Of a DNA stretch of 36,305 nt, positions 1 through 7,906 are shown in pieces. Numbering within the stretch: position 1 is the first letter of the stretch; every line of letters starts with the position of its first letter. This DNA comes from Hyphomicrobiaceae bacterium (GTDB taxonomy: Bacteria; Pseudomonadota; Alphaproteobacteria; Rhizobiales; Hyphomicrobiaceae). The notes beneath the pieces were generated by a model. It was not told the origin of the DNA, did no database searches, and saw only the letters and a list, made by a program, of their open reading frames with translations. The translations under genes and the position numbers were made by a program. The stretch covers positions 1 to 36,305 of the forward strand of contig JAKFWF010000004.1 of NCBI GenBank assembly GCA_021730785.1, written 5' to 3'.

Positions 1-2
1 CC

Positions 3-134
3 CCCGAAGCCCTCGCCGACATTCGCAACGCAACCCTGAACCTCATCCGGCGTCGAGGCCACAAGCCCCGCGACGCCCGCGAAGCGTTCGCCGAAAGCAA
101 ATGGACTGCGATCCGCCTGGTCATGAGGTCGTGA
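3..134 (+). pseudogene. C-terminal fragment of a probable DDE transposase (ISAs1/IS4-like)
   Basis: An open frame runs from the window edge to a TGA at 132-134 and encodes 43 residues. The pattern Ile-Arg-Asn-Ala-Thr-Leu-Asn-Leu-Ile-Arg-Arg, then a basic stretch and a short hydrophobic end, resembles the last helix of ISAs1/IS4-type transposases, where an LRN..(L/I)NLLRR motif closes the protein. I see only the tail, so whether the element is intact upstream is unknown. It directly precedes a toxin-antitoxin pair, a common accessory-DNA setting. The family call is a recollection of the motif and is moderate at best. Confidence 0.45.
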
Positions 135-178
135 ATTGAATTGCCCTGAGTGTAACCGGCGGCATCCTCGCTGGACAC

Positions 179-207
179 TTGACTTAACTACTGATAAGCA
201 GTATTAT
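179..207 (+). promoter_or_regulatory. Candidate promoter and operator of the brnT-like toxin-antitoxin operon
   Basis: TTGACT (179-184) and TATTAT (202-207) are separated by 17 bp, a good sigma-70-like pair. Between and into the -10 lies a perfect inverted repeat, TACTG-ATAAG-CAGTA (189-203), which would suit binding by the HTH antitoxin, since type II systems usually autorepress. The -10 ends one base before the annotated toxin ATG at 209, so transcription would begin at or just inside the start codon. Either the message is leaderless or the real promoter lies elsewhere. Confidence 0.45.
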
Positions 208-208
208 T

Positions 209-502
209 ATGAATGGTGTCGATTTTGAATGGGATGAGACCAAGGCCGCTGCGAACTACGCCAAACATGGCGTTTCGTTCGACCGCGCCCGCGTGGTGTT
301 CGCCGATCCCTTCGGCATCGCCGAATACGATGACCGCAATGACTACGGCGAGAGCCGCTTCACACGTACTGGCATGGTCGAAGGCACCTTGCTGTTCGTG
401 GCCTACACCGAGCGCGGCGAGTGCATCCGCATAATTTCAGCCAGGCGGGCGACCAAACATGAGCAAGATGACTACTACCAGCAAAATGGGCAATTCCCTT
501 GA
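209..502 (+). CDS. brnT: BrnT-family type II toxin
   Basis: The 97-residue product has the BrnT pattern: an N-terminal F-E-W-D-x-x-K-A-x-x-N-x-x-K-H-G-V-S-F segment (residues 6-24), an A-x-x-V-F-x-D-P stretch, and a C-terminal I-R-I-I-S-A-R-R-A-T-x-x-E segment. BrnT proteins are small RNases of the RelE-like fold that inhibit translation and are neutralised by a co-transcribed antitoxin. The length is normal for the family. The gene overlaps the following HTH gene by 44 bases, which indicates a coupled operon with the toxin first. The ATG at 209 is the only plausible start before the conserved N-terminal motif, although there is little room for a ribosome-binding site. Confidence 0.85.
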   Translation: MNGVDFEWDETKAAANYAKHGVSFDRARVVFADPFGIAEYDDRNDYGESRFTRTGMVEGTLLFVAYTERGECIRIISARRATKHEQDDYYQQNGQFP

Positions 503-794
503 ACCGCTTCGTCCGATGACAGATGACGAAGTCATGGCGGCTGCGTTGAGCGACCCCGATGCGCAACCCCTCAAGCCCGATGACTTCAAACGCATGAAGC
601 GCGTCGCTCGCTCCAAGATTATTCGGCAAGCACTCGGACTGACCCAGGAGGAGTTCGCGGCGCGCTTCAAAATCCCCCTCGGCACGTTACGGGATTGGGA
701 GCAGGGCGCGGCGGAGCCTGACACCTGCGCCCGTGCCTACTTGACCGTCATCGCTCGCAACCCAGCTGCCGTGACGGCGGCACTCAACTCTTGA
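459..794 (+). CDS. XRE-type helix-turn-helix antitoxin partner of BrnT
   Basis: The 111-residue protein carries a C-terminal HTH domain (about residues 45-100) with K-I-I-R-Q-A-L-G-L-T-Q-E-E-F-A-A-R-F followed by P-L-G-T-L-R-D-W-E-Q-G. This is the typical XRE/HigA-like recognition-helix arrangement. The N-terminal 40 residues are acidic and poorly ordered and probably bind the toxin. Classical BrnA antitoxins are ribbon-helix-helix; this HTH partner is a known alternative partner of BrnT-like toxins. The start lies inside the toxin gene, with further in-frame ATGs at 471 and 486, so the exact N-terminus is uncertain. It probably represses the operon through the inverted repeat at 189-203. Confidence 0.8.
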   Translation: MSKMTTTSKMGNSLEPLRPMTDDEVMAAALSDPDAQPLKPDDFKRMKRVARSKIIRQALGLTQEEFAARFKIPLGTLRDWEQGAAEPDTCARAYLTVIARNPAAVTAALNS

Positions 795-967
795 CCGCGG
801 TGGCCATGCCCGCGTTTCAACAATTCACCCGAACCTCGACCGCCAGCTTGGCAGCCTTCGCTGCTTGTGATTGTCGAGACAGCAAAGCGAGCCTCAAGGC
901 TGCCGGTAAATGGCGCACGGGGCTTTGAGGGACGGCGAGTGGGGTGGGTTGGTTTGCCGGCCGCGGG

Positions 968-1016
968 ATTGGCGGGTGCGTCGGCGCAAAGCGCAAGGAG
1001 GCACTTGCGCCCTACG
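968..1016 (-). repeat. Dispersed inverted-repeat element, copy 1 (diverged)
   Basis: This segment reads GGCGGGTGCGTCGGCGCAA, then GCGCAAGGAGGCACTTGCGCCCTACG. It is a diverged relative of the elements at 29961-30017 and 32226-32316, sharing the GGTGGGTGcATCgGCGCAA core and the TGCGCCcTACG end. On the minus strand the CGTAGGGCGCA end overlaps the 3' end of the pyroglutamyl-peptidase gene and supplies its TAG stop codon. Confidence 0.6.
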
Positions 1017-1683
1017 GCATCGGCGCAAAGTGCATCCGCACGACAGGCCGGGCGCCGAGACACGCCGCGATGATCTCGAGCCCGCCTTCGATCGCCTGCG
1101 GTAGTGTCAGTTGCGAGCTGCGCTCGTGCAGGCGCGGGTGCAACGAAACCGGCAGATGGATGAAACCGCTCGCGCGCAGGGGCCAGCGCTCGGACCGCGC
1201 AATTTCGAGCGAGTGGTACAGCGCGGCGTTGCACAGATAGCGCCCGGCATCGCGCGAGATCTCAACCGGCAGGCCGCGGCGGCGCAGGCGAGCGGCGATG
1301 AGGCCGGCCGGCAGCTGGGCCGGCAACGTGTCCGGCGCACCCGAGATGAGGCAGTTGGGCTTCGGCTTGGTGCCGCGCGCGTCTTCGACCGCGCTCTGCT
1401 GGTTATGCCCGCGCGTCTCGATCACGAAGCCGGTCGCCTTGCGCGAAACACCAAAATGCAGCGCAACGACCGGGCGCACGTGTTCGATAAGTTCGATGAG
1501 CTGCGCCGTGCCGCTATCCCACTCGGTCGCCAGTTGCTCTGCCTCTACCCGGTAGCTCGGAAAGGCGCGGGCCACGGCCGGCGCCAACCGCTGCACCATG
1601 ATCCACGACGCGTTCACGTCCACGCCCGGAAACGGCCCGAAGCCGGTGAGCAAGACGGTCGGGCGGTTGCGGGGGTGGGTCAT
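1012..1683 (-). CDS. pcp: Pyroglutamyl-peptidase I (peptidase family C15)
   Basis: This cytoplasmic cysteine peptidase removes N-terminal pyroglutamate from peptides. The 223-residue product starts with V-L-L-T-G-F-G-P-F-P-G (residues 10-20), the C15 signature. The catalytic triad is visible as Glu89 in F-V-I-E-T-R, Cys151 in S-R-D-A-G-R-Y-L-C-N and His176 in G-F-I-H-L-P. I chose the ATG at 1683, which places the signature near the N-terminus; an upstream in-frame start at 1749 would add 22 residues with no family resemblance. The last codons and the stop fall at the edge of the dispersed repeat at 968-1016, so the natural C-terminus may have been altered slightly by insertion of that element. 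Confidence 0.88.
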   Translation of the reverse strand: MTHPRNRPTVLLTGFGPFPGVDVNASWIMVQRLAPAVARAFPSYRVEAEQLATEWDSGTAQLIELIEHVRPVVALHFGVSRKATGFVIETRGHNQQSAVEDARGTKPKPNCLISGAPDTLPAQLPAGLIAARLRRRGLPVEISRDAGRYLCNAALYHSLEIARSERWPLRASGFIHLPVSLHPRLHERSSQLTLPQAIEGGLEIIAACLGARPVVRMHFAPMP

Positions 1684-2000
1684 TGATGGGCGCGCGCCCC
1701 GCTCCGCACCATCGGGCGGTTTCGATGATGTTTGCCAACGAGCGAGCACAATTTCTGTCGAGCACGCACCAGCACGGTTTCGATCCGGTCATCGTTCAGG
1801 GAGGCGACGGCGTGGGCCATCCGATCGGATTTCGTCCTGCGGTTTATTGTCGACGATGATGCCGGGGCGCAGCGTAACATGGGGCGTCTGAGCTGTCAGG
1901 TGCCGCGGGCGGCTGCACGAAACCGCAAACCGAAGCGGCTGTCGTCGGTTGACAGATGGCGCCTGCGAACGGCAGTCAAGGCGGCCGCGCCTCTTGCCCC
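1684..2000. other. Gene-free interval between pcp and parE
   Basis: About 317 bases between two minus-strand genes. Short open frames exist on both strands, but none shows a recognisable motif, a clear ribosome-binding site or a protein-like composition. It should contain the pcp promoter; I could not pick out a convincing one. Confidence 0.5.
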
Positions 2001-4013
2001 TCAAATATCCAGGTCCTTGGCGAACGCGGCGCGCTCCTGGATGAACTTGAAGCGCAGCTCCGGCTTCGAGCCCATCAGTGCGTTGACCGACTCAGCGAGC
2101 AGCGAGCGGTCGCCGTCGCCGAGCGCCACCTTCAGCATCAGCCGCTTGGCCGGGTCCATCGTGGTCTCTTTGAGCTGGCCCGGGTTCATCTCGCCGAGGC
2201 CTTTGAAGCGATTGATCTCGATCTTCTGGTTCGGCTTGAACTGCGTCGCAAGCAGCCGATCGCGCTCGACCTCGTCACGGGCATAGACGGACTTCGCGCC
2301 CTGGGTCAGGCGGAACAGCGGCGGCACGCCCAGATACAAATGCCCGTTCTCGATCAACTCCGGCATTTCCTGGTAGAAGAACGTGATCAACAGCGAGGCG
2401 ATGTGAGCGCCGTCCACGTCGGCATCGGTCATGACGATGACGCGCTCGTAACGCAGATCCTCCTCGCGATATTTCTCCCCGGTGCCAACGCCCAGCGATT
2501 GGATGAGATCAGACAGCATCTGGTTCTGGCTGAGCTTCATGCTGGTGGCGTTGGCGACGTTCAGGATCTTGCCGCGCAAGGGGAGGATCGCCTGGGTCTT
2601 CGGGTTGCGCGCCTGTTTGGCCGAGCCGCCGGCGCTGTCGCCCTCGACGATGAAGATCTCGGTGCCTTCCGCCGACTGGATCGAGCAATCGACGAGCTTG
2701 CCTGGTAGCCGCAGCCGGCGCGTCGCAGTTTGGCGGCCGATCTCCTTCTCGCGCTTGCGCTTGAGGCGATCTTCCGCCTGCTCGATCACCCATTCGAGCA
2801 GGCGACCGGCCTGCTGCGGGCTCGCCGTCAGCCAATGGTCGAAGGCGTCGCGGATCGCGGTCTCGACGATGCGGGTCGCTTCCTGGGTGGCGAGCCGGTC
2901 CTTGGTCTGGCCCTGGAATTCCGGCTCGCGGATGAACACCGACAGCATGGAGGCGGCGGTGCCCATCACGTCTTCCGCCGTGATCTGCGCCGCCTTCTTG
3001 TTGTTGACGAGCTCGCCATAGGCCTTGAGGCCCTTCGATAGCGCCGAGCGCAGGCCGCTCTCGTGCGTGCCGCCGTCCGGTGTCGGAACCGTGTTGCAAT
3101 AGCTGCGCGAGAAGCCGTCCTCGGATGCGGTCCAGGCAATCGCCCACTCGACGTTGCCGTGGCCGGCTTCTTTCACGATGCGGCCGGCGAAAATGTCCTT
3201 CGAGACCAGCGTTTGGCCCTCGATCATCGAGGTCAGGTAGTCCTTGAGACCGCCCGGGAAGTGGAACACGGCCTCGGGTGGCGTGTCATCCTTGATCAGC
3301 TCAGGAGCGCAAAACCAGCGGATTTCAACGCCGCCGAACAGGTAGGCCTTGGAGCGCGCCATGGTCAGCAGCCGCGAGGGCTTGAAGGCCGCCCCTTTGC
3401 CGAAGATCTTCTCGTCGGGAAGAAAGCGCACCTTGGTGCCGCGCCGATTCATGGTCGAGCCCAGCTTCTGCAACTTGCCCTGGGCGATGCCGCGGTTGAA
3501 CACCATGCGGTAGAGCTGCTGGCCGCGCGCCACCTCGACCTCGCACACCTCCGACAGCGCGTTTACGACCGAAACGCCGACGCCGTGCAGGCCGCCCGAG
3601 GTCTGGTAGGCCTTGCCGTCGAACTTGCCGCCCGAGTGCAGGGTCGTCATGATCACTTCGAGGGCCGACTGGCTCTTGAACTTCGGGTGCGGGTCGACGG
3701 GAATGCCGCGGCCGTTGTCCATGACCGACAGGTAACCGTCGGCCTCGTAGCGCACCTCGATCCAGGTGGCGTGACCGGCGACGGCCTCGTCCATGGAGTT
3801 GTCGATCACTTCGGCGAACAGGTGGTGCAGCGCCTTTTCGTCGGTGCCGCCGATATACATGCCAGGCCGGCGGCGCACCGGTTCGAGCCCCTCCAGCACC
3901 TCGATGTCGGCCGCCGTGTAGGCCTCCGAAGCATCGACGGTCTTGCGCGCGCGCTCGTTCGAAGAGGTCATGTTCTGGGCCGTATTTCCAAACAGATCGC
4001 GGGATGCTGCCAT
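2001..4013 (-). CDS. parE: DNA topoisomerase IV subunit B
   Basis: This is the ATPase subunit of topoisomerase IV, which with ParC decatenates daughter chromosomes. The 670-residue protein shows the GHKL ATPase motifs in order: E-V-I-D-N-S-M-D-E near residue 75, D-N-G-R-G-I-P, and G-G-L-H-G-V-G-V-S-V-V-N-A. The TOPRIM signature I-V-E-G-D-S-A-G-G-S-A follows, then D-A-D-V-D-G-A-H-I and N-R-F-K-G-L-G-E-M-N near the C-terminus. The Q-T-S-G-G-L-H-G-V-G form and total length favour ParE over GyrB. I chose the ATG at 4013 (M-A-A-S-R-D-L-F-G-N); an upstream frame to 4166 would add 51 unrelated residues. A tandem 14-bp repeat lies immediately before the start. The gene is not in an obvious operon. 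Confidence 0.93.
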   Translation of the reverse strand: MAASRDLFGNTAQNMTSSNERARKTVDASEAYTAADIEVLEGLEPVRRRPGMYIGGTDEKALHHLFAEVIDNSMDEAVAGHATWIEVRYEADGYLSVMDNGRGIPVDPHPKFKSQSALEVIMTTLHSGGKFDGKAYQTSGGLHGVGVSVVNALSEVCEVEVARGQQLYRMVFNRGIAQGKLQKLGSTMNRRGTKVRFLPDEKIFGKGAAFKPSRLLTMARSKAYLFGGVEIRWFCAPELIKDDTPPEAVFHFPGGLKDYLTSMIEGQTLVSKDIFAGRIVKEAGHGNVEWAIAWTASEDGFSRSYCNTVPTPDGGTHESGLRSALSKGLKAYGELVNNKKAAQITAEDVMGTAASMLSVFIREPEFQGQTKDRLATQEATRIVETAIRDAFDHWLTASPQQAGRLLEWVIEQAEDRLKRKREKEIGRQTATRRLRLPGKLVDCSIQSAEGTEIFIVEGDSAGGSAKQARNPKTQAILPLRGKILNVANATSMKLSQNQMLSDLIQSLGVGTGEKYREEDLRYERVIVMTDADVDGAHIASLLITFFYQEMPELIENGHLYLGVPPLFRLTQGAKSVYARDEVERDRLLATQFKPNQKIEINRFKGLGEMNPGQLKETTMDPAKRLMLKVALGDGDRSLLAESVNALMGSKPELRFKFIQERAAFAKDLDI

Positions 4014-4365
4014 GAGATGTGTCCCAAGTGATGTGTCCCAAATGGGGCGCTGCAACTCGGACGGTGGCGCACTACGAGTCGCCGGTCGATCGCATGCTTG
4101 GTGGCTCGCACGGACGCCTGTGGATTGGCAAGATGCCCACGGGTGACAGCGGCGAAGTGCGGTCATTCAAGAGGATGCGCCGTGCCGCCGACACCGCCGT
4201 AAGCTCTTGGCGGACCTCGTTCATATTGATCTGTGTTCGGTCGGCGCGGGCAGCAACTTCCCCCTCGCAATTTCCTGCCGGCCGGATATGCTTTGTCCTG
4301 CCGAACGGAGCGACAGCGCCGGTTCGGTGCTGGTTGCAACAAAGAGTCGGGAGAAACATGTCCCC
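4014..4365. other. Divergent intergenic region between parE and the DUF2853 gene
   Basis: This stretch of about 350 bases must hold promoters for both divergent genes. Apart from the tandem repeat at 4017-4044 and a GGGAG ribosome-binding site (4349-4353) for the gene at 4366, I see no convincing -35/-10 pair. Open frames that extend into it have no recognisable protein content. Confidence 0.4.
4017..4044 (-). repeat. Tandem 14-bp repeat directly upstream of the parE start
   Basis: ATGTGTCCCAAGTG (4017-4030) is followed without a gap by ATGTGTCCCAAATG (4031-4044), a single mismatch. Read in the parE direction this is CAYTTGGGACACAT twice, ending three bases before the ATG. It may be a regulator site or simply the result of slippage; it also spans the expected ribosome-binding region. 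Confidence 0.6.
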
Positions 4366-4680
4366 ATGATCGACCACCAAGCTGAGCTGAAGAAATACGT
4401 CCCCGCCCCCAACGACGCGGCAGTCAAGGCCATCATCAAGCACCTCGGCATCGCGCTGAAGGGCACCGATACGTCGCTCGTCGCCTGCTCGTCGAAGGAC
4501 GAGTTGGAGCGCGTGCGCGAAAGCTGGTGCAAGAAAAAGCTCGCGCTTGCACACTCGGATGCCGACCTCGACAAGGCGATCAAGGGCATTTGCGACAAGA
4601 TGAAAGCCGACAAAAGCAAAAGCCGCGTGGCGTTTTACTATCTGCTGGCGGACCAGTACGGCAAGCTCGCCAGTTTGTGA
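4366..4680 (+). CDS. DUF2853-family small protein
   Basis: The 104-residue, lysine-rich product matches the DUF2853 pattern as I know it: an N-terminal K-K-Y-V segment, a central helical part with a conserved S-x-K-D-E-L-E-x-V motif, then K-K-K-L and a C-terminal V-A-F-Y-Y-L-L-A-D-x-Y-G-K-L. The function of this family is unknown, and I make no further claim. I chose the ATG at 4366 because it follows GGGAG by about 12 bases and gives the usual family length of about 105 residues; an in-frame start at 4207 would add 53 residues of unrelated composition. It is transcribed divergently from parE. Confidence 0.8.
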   Translation: MIDHQAELKKYVPAPNDAAVKAIIKHLGIALKGTDTSLVACSSKDELERVRESWCKKKLALAHSDADLDKAIKGICDKMKADKSKSRVAFYYLLADQYGKLASL

Positions 4681-4770
4681 GCGCAGGTGCGGCATCCCCG
4701 GTGAAGCAGGCGGACGGCTTTTGCCCGTCAGAGTTTCCCCCGTTGTCGACCAACTCTAGTAAGCGCCCGG

Positions 4771-5766
4771 TTACTCCGCCTTGATCGGGCGCTGCAGGAG
4801 GTGGCCGATCACCGTGTCGATGGTGGCGCGGCCCTCGAGGATATCGGTCACGCCGGCGATGATCGGCACGTCGACGCCATGGCGCCGGGCGATCTCGACG
4901 ACGACGCTTGCCGTAAAGGCGCCTTCGCTGGTGCCGCGCTGCGTGCCGAGAATGTCGGATAGTGCACGGCCCTCGCCGAGCGCCATGCCCAGCCGATAAT
5001 TGCGCGACTGGGCACTCGAACAGGTGAGCACCAGATCGCCGAGGCCGGACAATCCGGCCATGGTCTCGGAGCGGGCGCCGAGCGCGCGGCCGACCCGGGT
5101 CAGCTCGGCGAAGGCGCGCGCCATCAGCGCTGCCCGCGCGCTCTCGCCGAGGCCGCGACCGGCGACGATCCCGCAAGCGATGGCGAGGATGTTCTTCACC
5201 GCGCCGCCGACCTGCACGCCAGTCAGGTCGTCCGACAAATAGAGCCGGAACGTCGGGCTGCTCAAGTTCTGCGCGACGTCCTCGGCACCCTCGATTGTGC
5301 GGGCGGCGAGCGTCACGGCGGTGGGCAGCCCACGCACCACGTCGCCAGCGAAGCTCGGGCCCGACAGGACGAGCGGCTCAGCGGCCGGGCAAACCTCGGC
5401 CATGATGTCGGTCATGAGGGCCGCGGTGCCGCGCTCGAAACCCTTGGCGGTCATTACCAGGCGAACGGCCGGCGGCAGGTGCCCGGCGACCGTCGCGAGT
5501 ACGCTGCGCACGGCCTGGGCAGGTGCTGCGACGAGCACGATCCGGCACGCATTGAGGTCCGACGCGGCAGCGGTCGCGACAATGGCGGGCGATAAGGCGA
5601 CGCCCGGCAGTTTCGCTTCGTTTGAATGGGTGCGGTTGATCTCGGCGGCAGCGGCGCCATCGCGCAGCCACAGGACGACGGAATGCCCACCGGCTTGCGC
5701 CGCCACCTGGGCCAGCGCCGTGCCCCAGGCGCCGGCGCCGATCACACCGATCGGGGGAAGGGTCAT
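4771..5766 (-). CDS. gpsA: Glycerol-3-phosphate dehydrogenase [NAD(P)+]
   Basis: This enzyme reduces dihydroxyacetone phosphate to sn-glycerol 3-phosphate for membrane phospholipid synthesis. The 331-residue protein opens with a Rossmann motif, I-G-V-I-G-A-G-A-W-G-T-A (residues 6-17). V-M-T-A-K-G-F and L-S-G-P-S-F-A follow, and then the catalytic Lys191 in G-G-A-V-K-N-I. The C-terminal half has the conserved L-S-G-L-G-D-L-V-L-T-C and N-Y-R-L-G segments. The start is 13 bases after the tsaD stop on the same strand, so the two are almost certainly co-transcribed, an arrangement common in Rhizobiales. Confidence 0.95.
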   Translation of the reverse strand: MTLPPIGVIGAGAWGTALAQVAAQAGGHSVVLWLRDGAAAAEINRTHSNEAKLPGVALSPAIVATAAASDLNACRIVLVAAPAQAVRSVLATVAGHLPPAVRLVMTAKGFERGTAALMTDIMAEVCPAAEPLVLSGPSFAGDVVRGLPTAVTLAARTIEGAEDVAQNLSSPTFRLYLSDDLTGVQVGGAVKNILAIACGIVAGRGLGESARAALMARAFAELTRVGRALGARSETMAGLSGLGDLVLTCSSAQSRNYRLGMALGEGRALSDILGTQRGTSEGAFTASVVVEIARRHGVDVPIIAGVTDILEGRATIDTVIGHLLQRPIKAE

Positions 5767-5779
5767 GCGCGGTTATTCC

Positions 5780-6880
5780 TCATGCTTTGGCTCCCAGGCG
5801 GCCATGCCCCAGCGCCGGGATCGCCGTTGCATCGAGCGGCCAGCGCGCGCGCGGCGCGACGTCGAGCGGGTCGATCAGGCCGCGTGCGAAGCGTTCGGCG
5901 CCGGCCCAGGCGATCATCGCGCCGTTGTCCGTGCATAGCGCGACCGGCGGCACGTGCAGGGTCCAATCCGCGTCCGCAGCAACGACGTCGAGCCCGGCCC
6001 GCAGCCGTTGATTGGCAGCCACACCGCCGGCGATCACGAGATGCCGCGGCAAGCCACGCAGCTGCGCCCAGCGGAAGGCCTTGCGGCAGCGGTCGGCGAC
6101 GCTTTCCGTCACCGCCAGCTCGAAGGCCGCGCACAGGTCCGCCACGTCCTGCGGGGTCAACTGCCCTAGTTCCTGGGCGCGGCGGCGCACGGCGGTCTTG
6201 AGGCCCGCGAACGAGAAATGCGGCTCCTCGCGCCCGGCCATGGGACGCGGCAGGTCGAACCGCGTGGCATCGCCGGTGCGTGCCATGCGCTCCACATGGG
6301 GCCCACCCGGTTGCGGCAGCCCCAGCAGCTTCGCCGTCTTGTCGAAGGCTTCGCCCAAGGCGTCGTCGATGGTGGTTGCGACGCGCGCATAGCGCCCGAC
6401 CCCCTCGACACCGAGGATCTGTGTGTGCCCACCCGAGACCAGTAACAGCAGATAGGGCGGCAGCAGACCTTCCGTCAGGCCGACGGTGAGGGCGTGCGCC
6501 TCCAGGTGATTGACCGCGACCAGGGGCTTGTCGGCAGCAAACGCCAGCGCCTTCGCCGACGTCAGGCCGACGATCAGGCCGCCGATCAGGCCCGGGCCGG
6601 CGGTCGCGGCAACCGCGTCGAGATCGCGCAGGCCGATGCCGGCAGTAGTTAAGGCTTCCGCAATCAGTTCATCGAGGCACTCGACGTGGGCGCGGGCGGC
6701 GAGTTCCGGCACCACGCCGCCGAACGCCCTGTGCTGCTCCCATTGCGAGCGCACCACGTTGGATAGGATGCGGCCGCGCCCCGGCCCGTCGCGCGCGACC
6801 ACGGCCGCAGCTGTCTCGTCGCAGCTCGTCTCGATGCCGAGCACGAGGCAAGAGCCGGCGGGGTTTGCACCACCCGTCAC
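5780..6880 (-). CDS. tsaD: tRNA N6-adenosine threonylcarbamoyltransferase
   Basis: TsaD transfers the threonylcarbamoyl group to A37 of ANN-decoding tRNAs, acting with TsaB and TsaE. The 366-residue protein has the ASKHA/Kae1 pattern: G-I-E-T-S-C-D-E-T near residue 15, the metal-binding His125 and His129 in [15 protein letters not shown], then V-I-A-G-G-V-A-A-N and [12 protein letters not shown]. It lies upstream of gpsA and back to back with hemC. Only 63 bases separate the two starts, so their divergent promoters must overlap; I could not pick out clear -35/-10 boxes in that gap. Confidence 0.95.
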   Translation of the reverse strand: MTGGANPAGSCLVLGIETSCDETAAAVVARDGPGRGRILSNVVRSQWEQHRAFGGVVPELAARAHVECLDELIAEALTTAGIGLRDLDAVAATAGPGLIGGLIVGLTSAKALAFAADKPLVAVNHLEAHALTVGLTEGLLPPYLLLLVSGGHTQILGVEGVGRYARVATTIDDALGEAFDKTAKLLGLPQPGGPHVERMARTGDATRFDLPRPMAGREEPHFSFAGLKTAVRRRAQELGQLTPQDVADLCAAFELAVTESVADRCRKAFRWAQLRGLPRHLVIAGGVAANQRLRAGLDVVAADADWTLHVPPVALCTDNGAMIAWAGAERFARGLIDPLDVAPRARWPLDATAIPALGHGRLGAKA

Positions 6881-6943
6881 GAATGTTATCCTGTTGGTTC
6901 GCTTCGACCTTTCTTATCAGCGCTACCATCCGGGGAATGCCAC

Positions 6944-7906
6944 GTGCAAGCCGACACAAAAAACCCGCGTGGCCGAGACCGTCCTGGCAAGATCCGCATC
7001 GGTACCCGAGGCTCGCCGCTGGCCCTGTGGCAAGCCCACGCGACGCGCGATCAGTTGATGCAGGCGCACGGCCTTGGCCCAGATCGCTTCGAGATCATGG
7101 TCATCAAGACTTCCGGCGATACGATCCAGGATCGCCCGTTGTCGGAAGTGGGCGGCAAGGGGCTGTTCACCAAGGAGATCGACGAAGCCCTGATGGCAGG
7201 CTCAATCGATATCGCTGTGCACTCGATGAAGGACCTGCCGACGGTCCTGCCGACAGGCTTCGCGGTCGGCGCCGTGCTCGAACGCCACGACGTGCGCGAT
7301 GCATTCGTCAGCCTGAAGCATGCCTCGCTGGCGGCCCTGCCGCAGGGCGCGACGCTCGGCACGTCGTCGCTGCGGCGCCAGGCCCAGGTGCGGGCGCTGC
7401 GGCCCGACCTGAACGTCGTCGGCTTCCGCGGCAATGTGCAGACCCGGCTGAAGAAGCTCGCCGATGGGGTCGCCGACGCGACCATGCTCGCCTGCGCCGG
7501 CCTGGAACGCCTTGGCATGGGCGACCGCATCACGGCGCGCATCGCAACGACCGAGATGCTGCCGGCGGTCGCGCAGGGCGCGATTGCCGTCGTCGCGCAC
7601 GGCCACGACGAGACGACCATGGGACTGCTCGGCAAGCTCGACCACGAAGCCTCGCACATCTGCGTCGCCGCCGAGCGCGCGTTCCTGGCGATCCTCGATG
7701 GCTCCTGCCGCACGCCGATCGCCGGCCTCGCGACGCTGTCGGGCGCCACCCTGACCTTGCGCGGTCAGGTGCTGTCGCCGGATGGCCGCCGCAGCCTCGC
7801 CTGCGTCCACGAAGGGCCGGCCGCCGCGGCGATCGTGATCGGCCAGCGTGCAGGCGAGGAACTTCTCGGCCGCGGTGCGAGCCAACTGTTCGAGGGCACG
7901 CACTGA
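6944..7906 (+). CDS. hemC: Porphobilinogen deaminase (hydroxymethylbilane synthase)
   Basis: HemC polymerises four porphobilinogen units into hydroxymethylbilane in tetrapyrrole synthesis. The 320-residue protein shows R-I-G-T-R-G-S-P-L-A-L-W-Q (residues 18-30), G-G-K-G-L-F-T-K-E-I-D, the active-site H-S-M-K-D-L-P segment, and the dipyrromethane-cofactor Cys255 in D-G-S-C-R-T-P-I. The start is the GTG at 6944, which follows GGGGAA (6932-6937) at good spacing; the nearby ATG at 6937 is out of frame. Its TGA stop overlaps the hemD ATG, indicating translational coupling. Confidence 0.95.
   Translation: MQADTKNPRGRDRPGKIRIGTRGSPLALWQAHATRDQLMQAHGLGPDRFEIMVIKTSGDTIQDRPLSEVGGKGLFTKEIDEALMAGSIDIAVHSMKDLPTVLPTGFAVGAVLERHDVRDAFVSLKHASLAALPQGATLGTSSLRRQAQVRALRPDLNVVGFRGNVQTRLKKLADGVADATMLACAGLERLGMGDRITARIATTEMLPAVAQGAIAVVAHGHDETTMGLLGKLDHEASHICVAAERAFLAILDGSCRTPIAGLATLSGATLTLRGQVLSPDGRRSLACVHEGPAAAAIVIGQRAGEELLGRGASQLFEGTH

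Noticed and set aside
1732-2004. Small open frames between pcp and parE as genes
   Set aside because: No ribosome-binding sites, motifs or protein-like composition.
2482-4031. Long plus-strand frames opposite parE
   Set aside because: No motifs; parE on the minus strand explains the region fully.
4700-4740. GACGGC-TTTT-GCCCGTC hairpin after the DUF2853 gene as a terminator
   Set aside because: The stem is imperfect (one bulge) and no U-run follows the hairpin on either strand.
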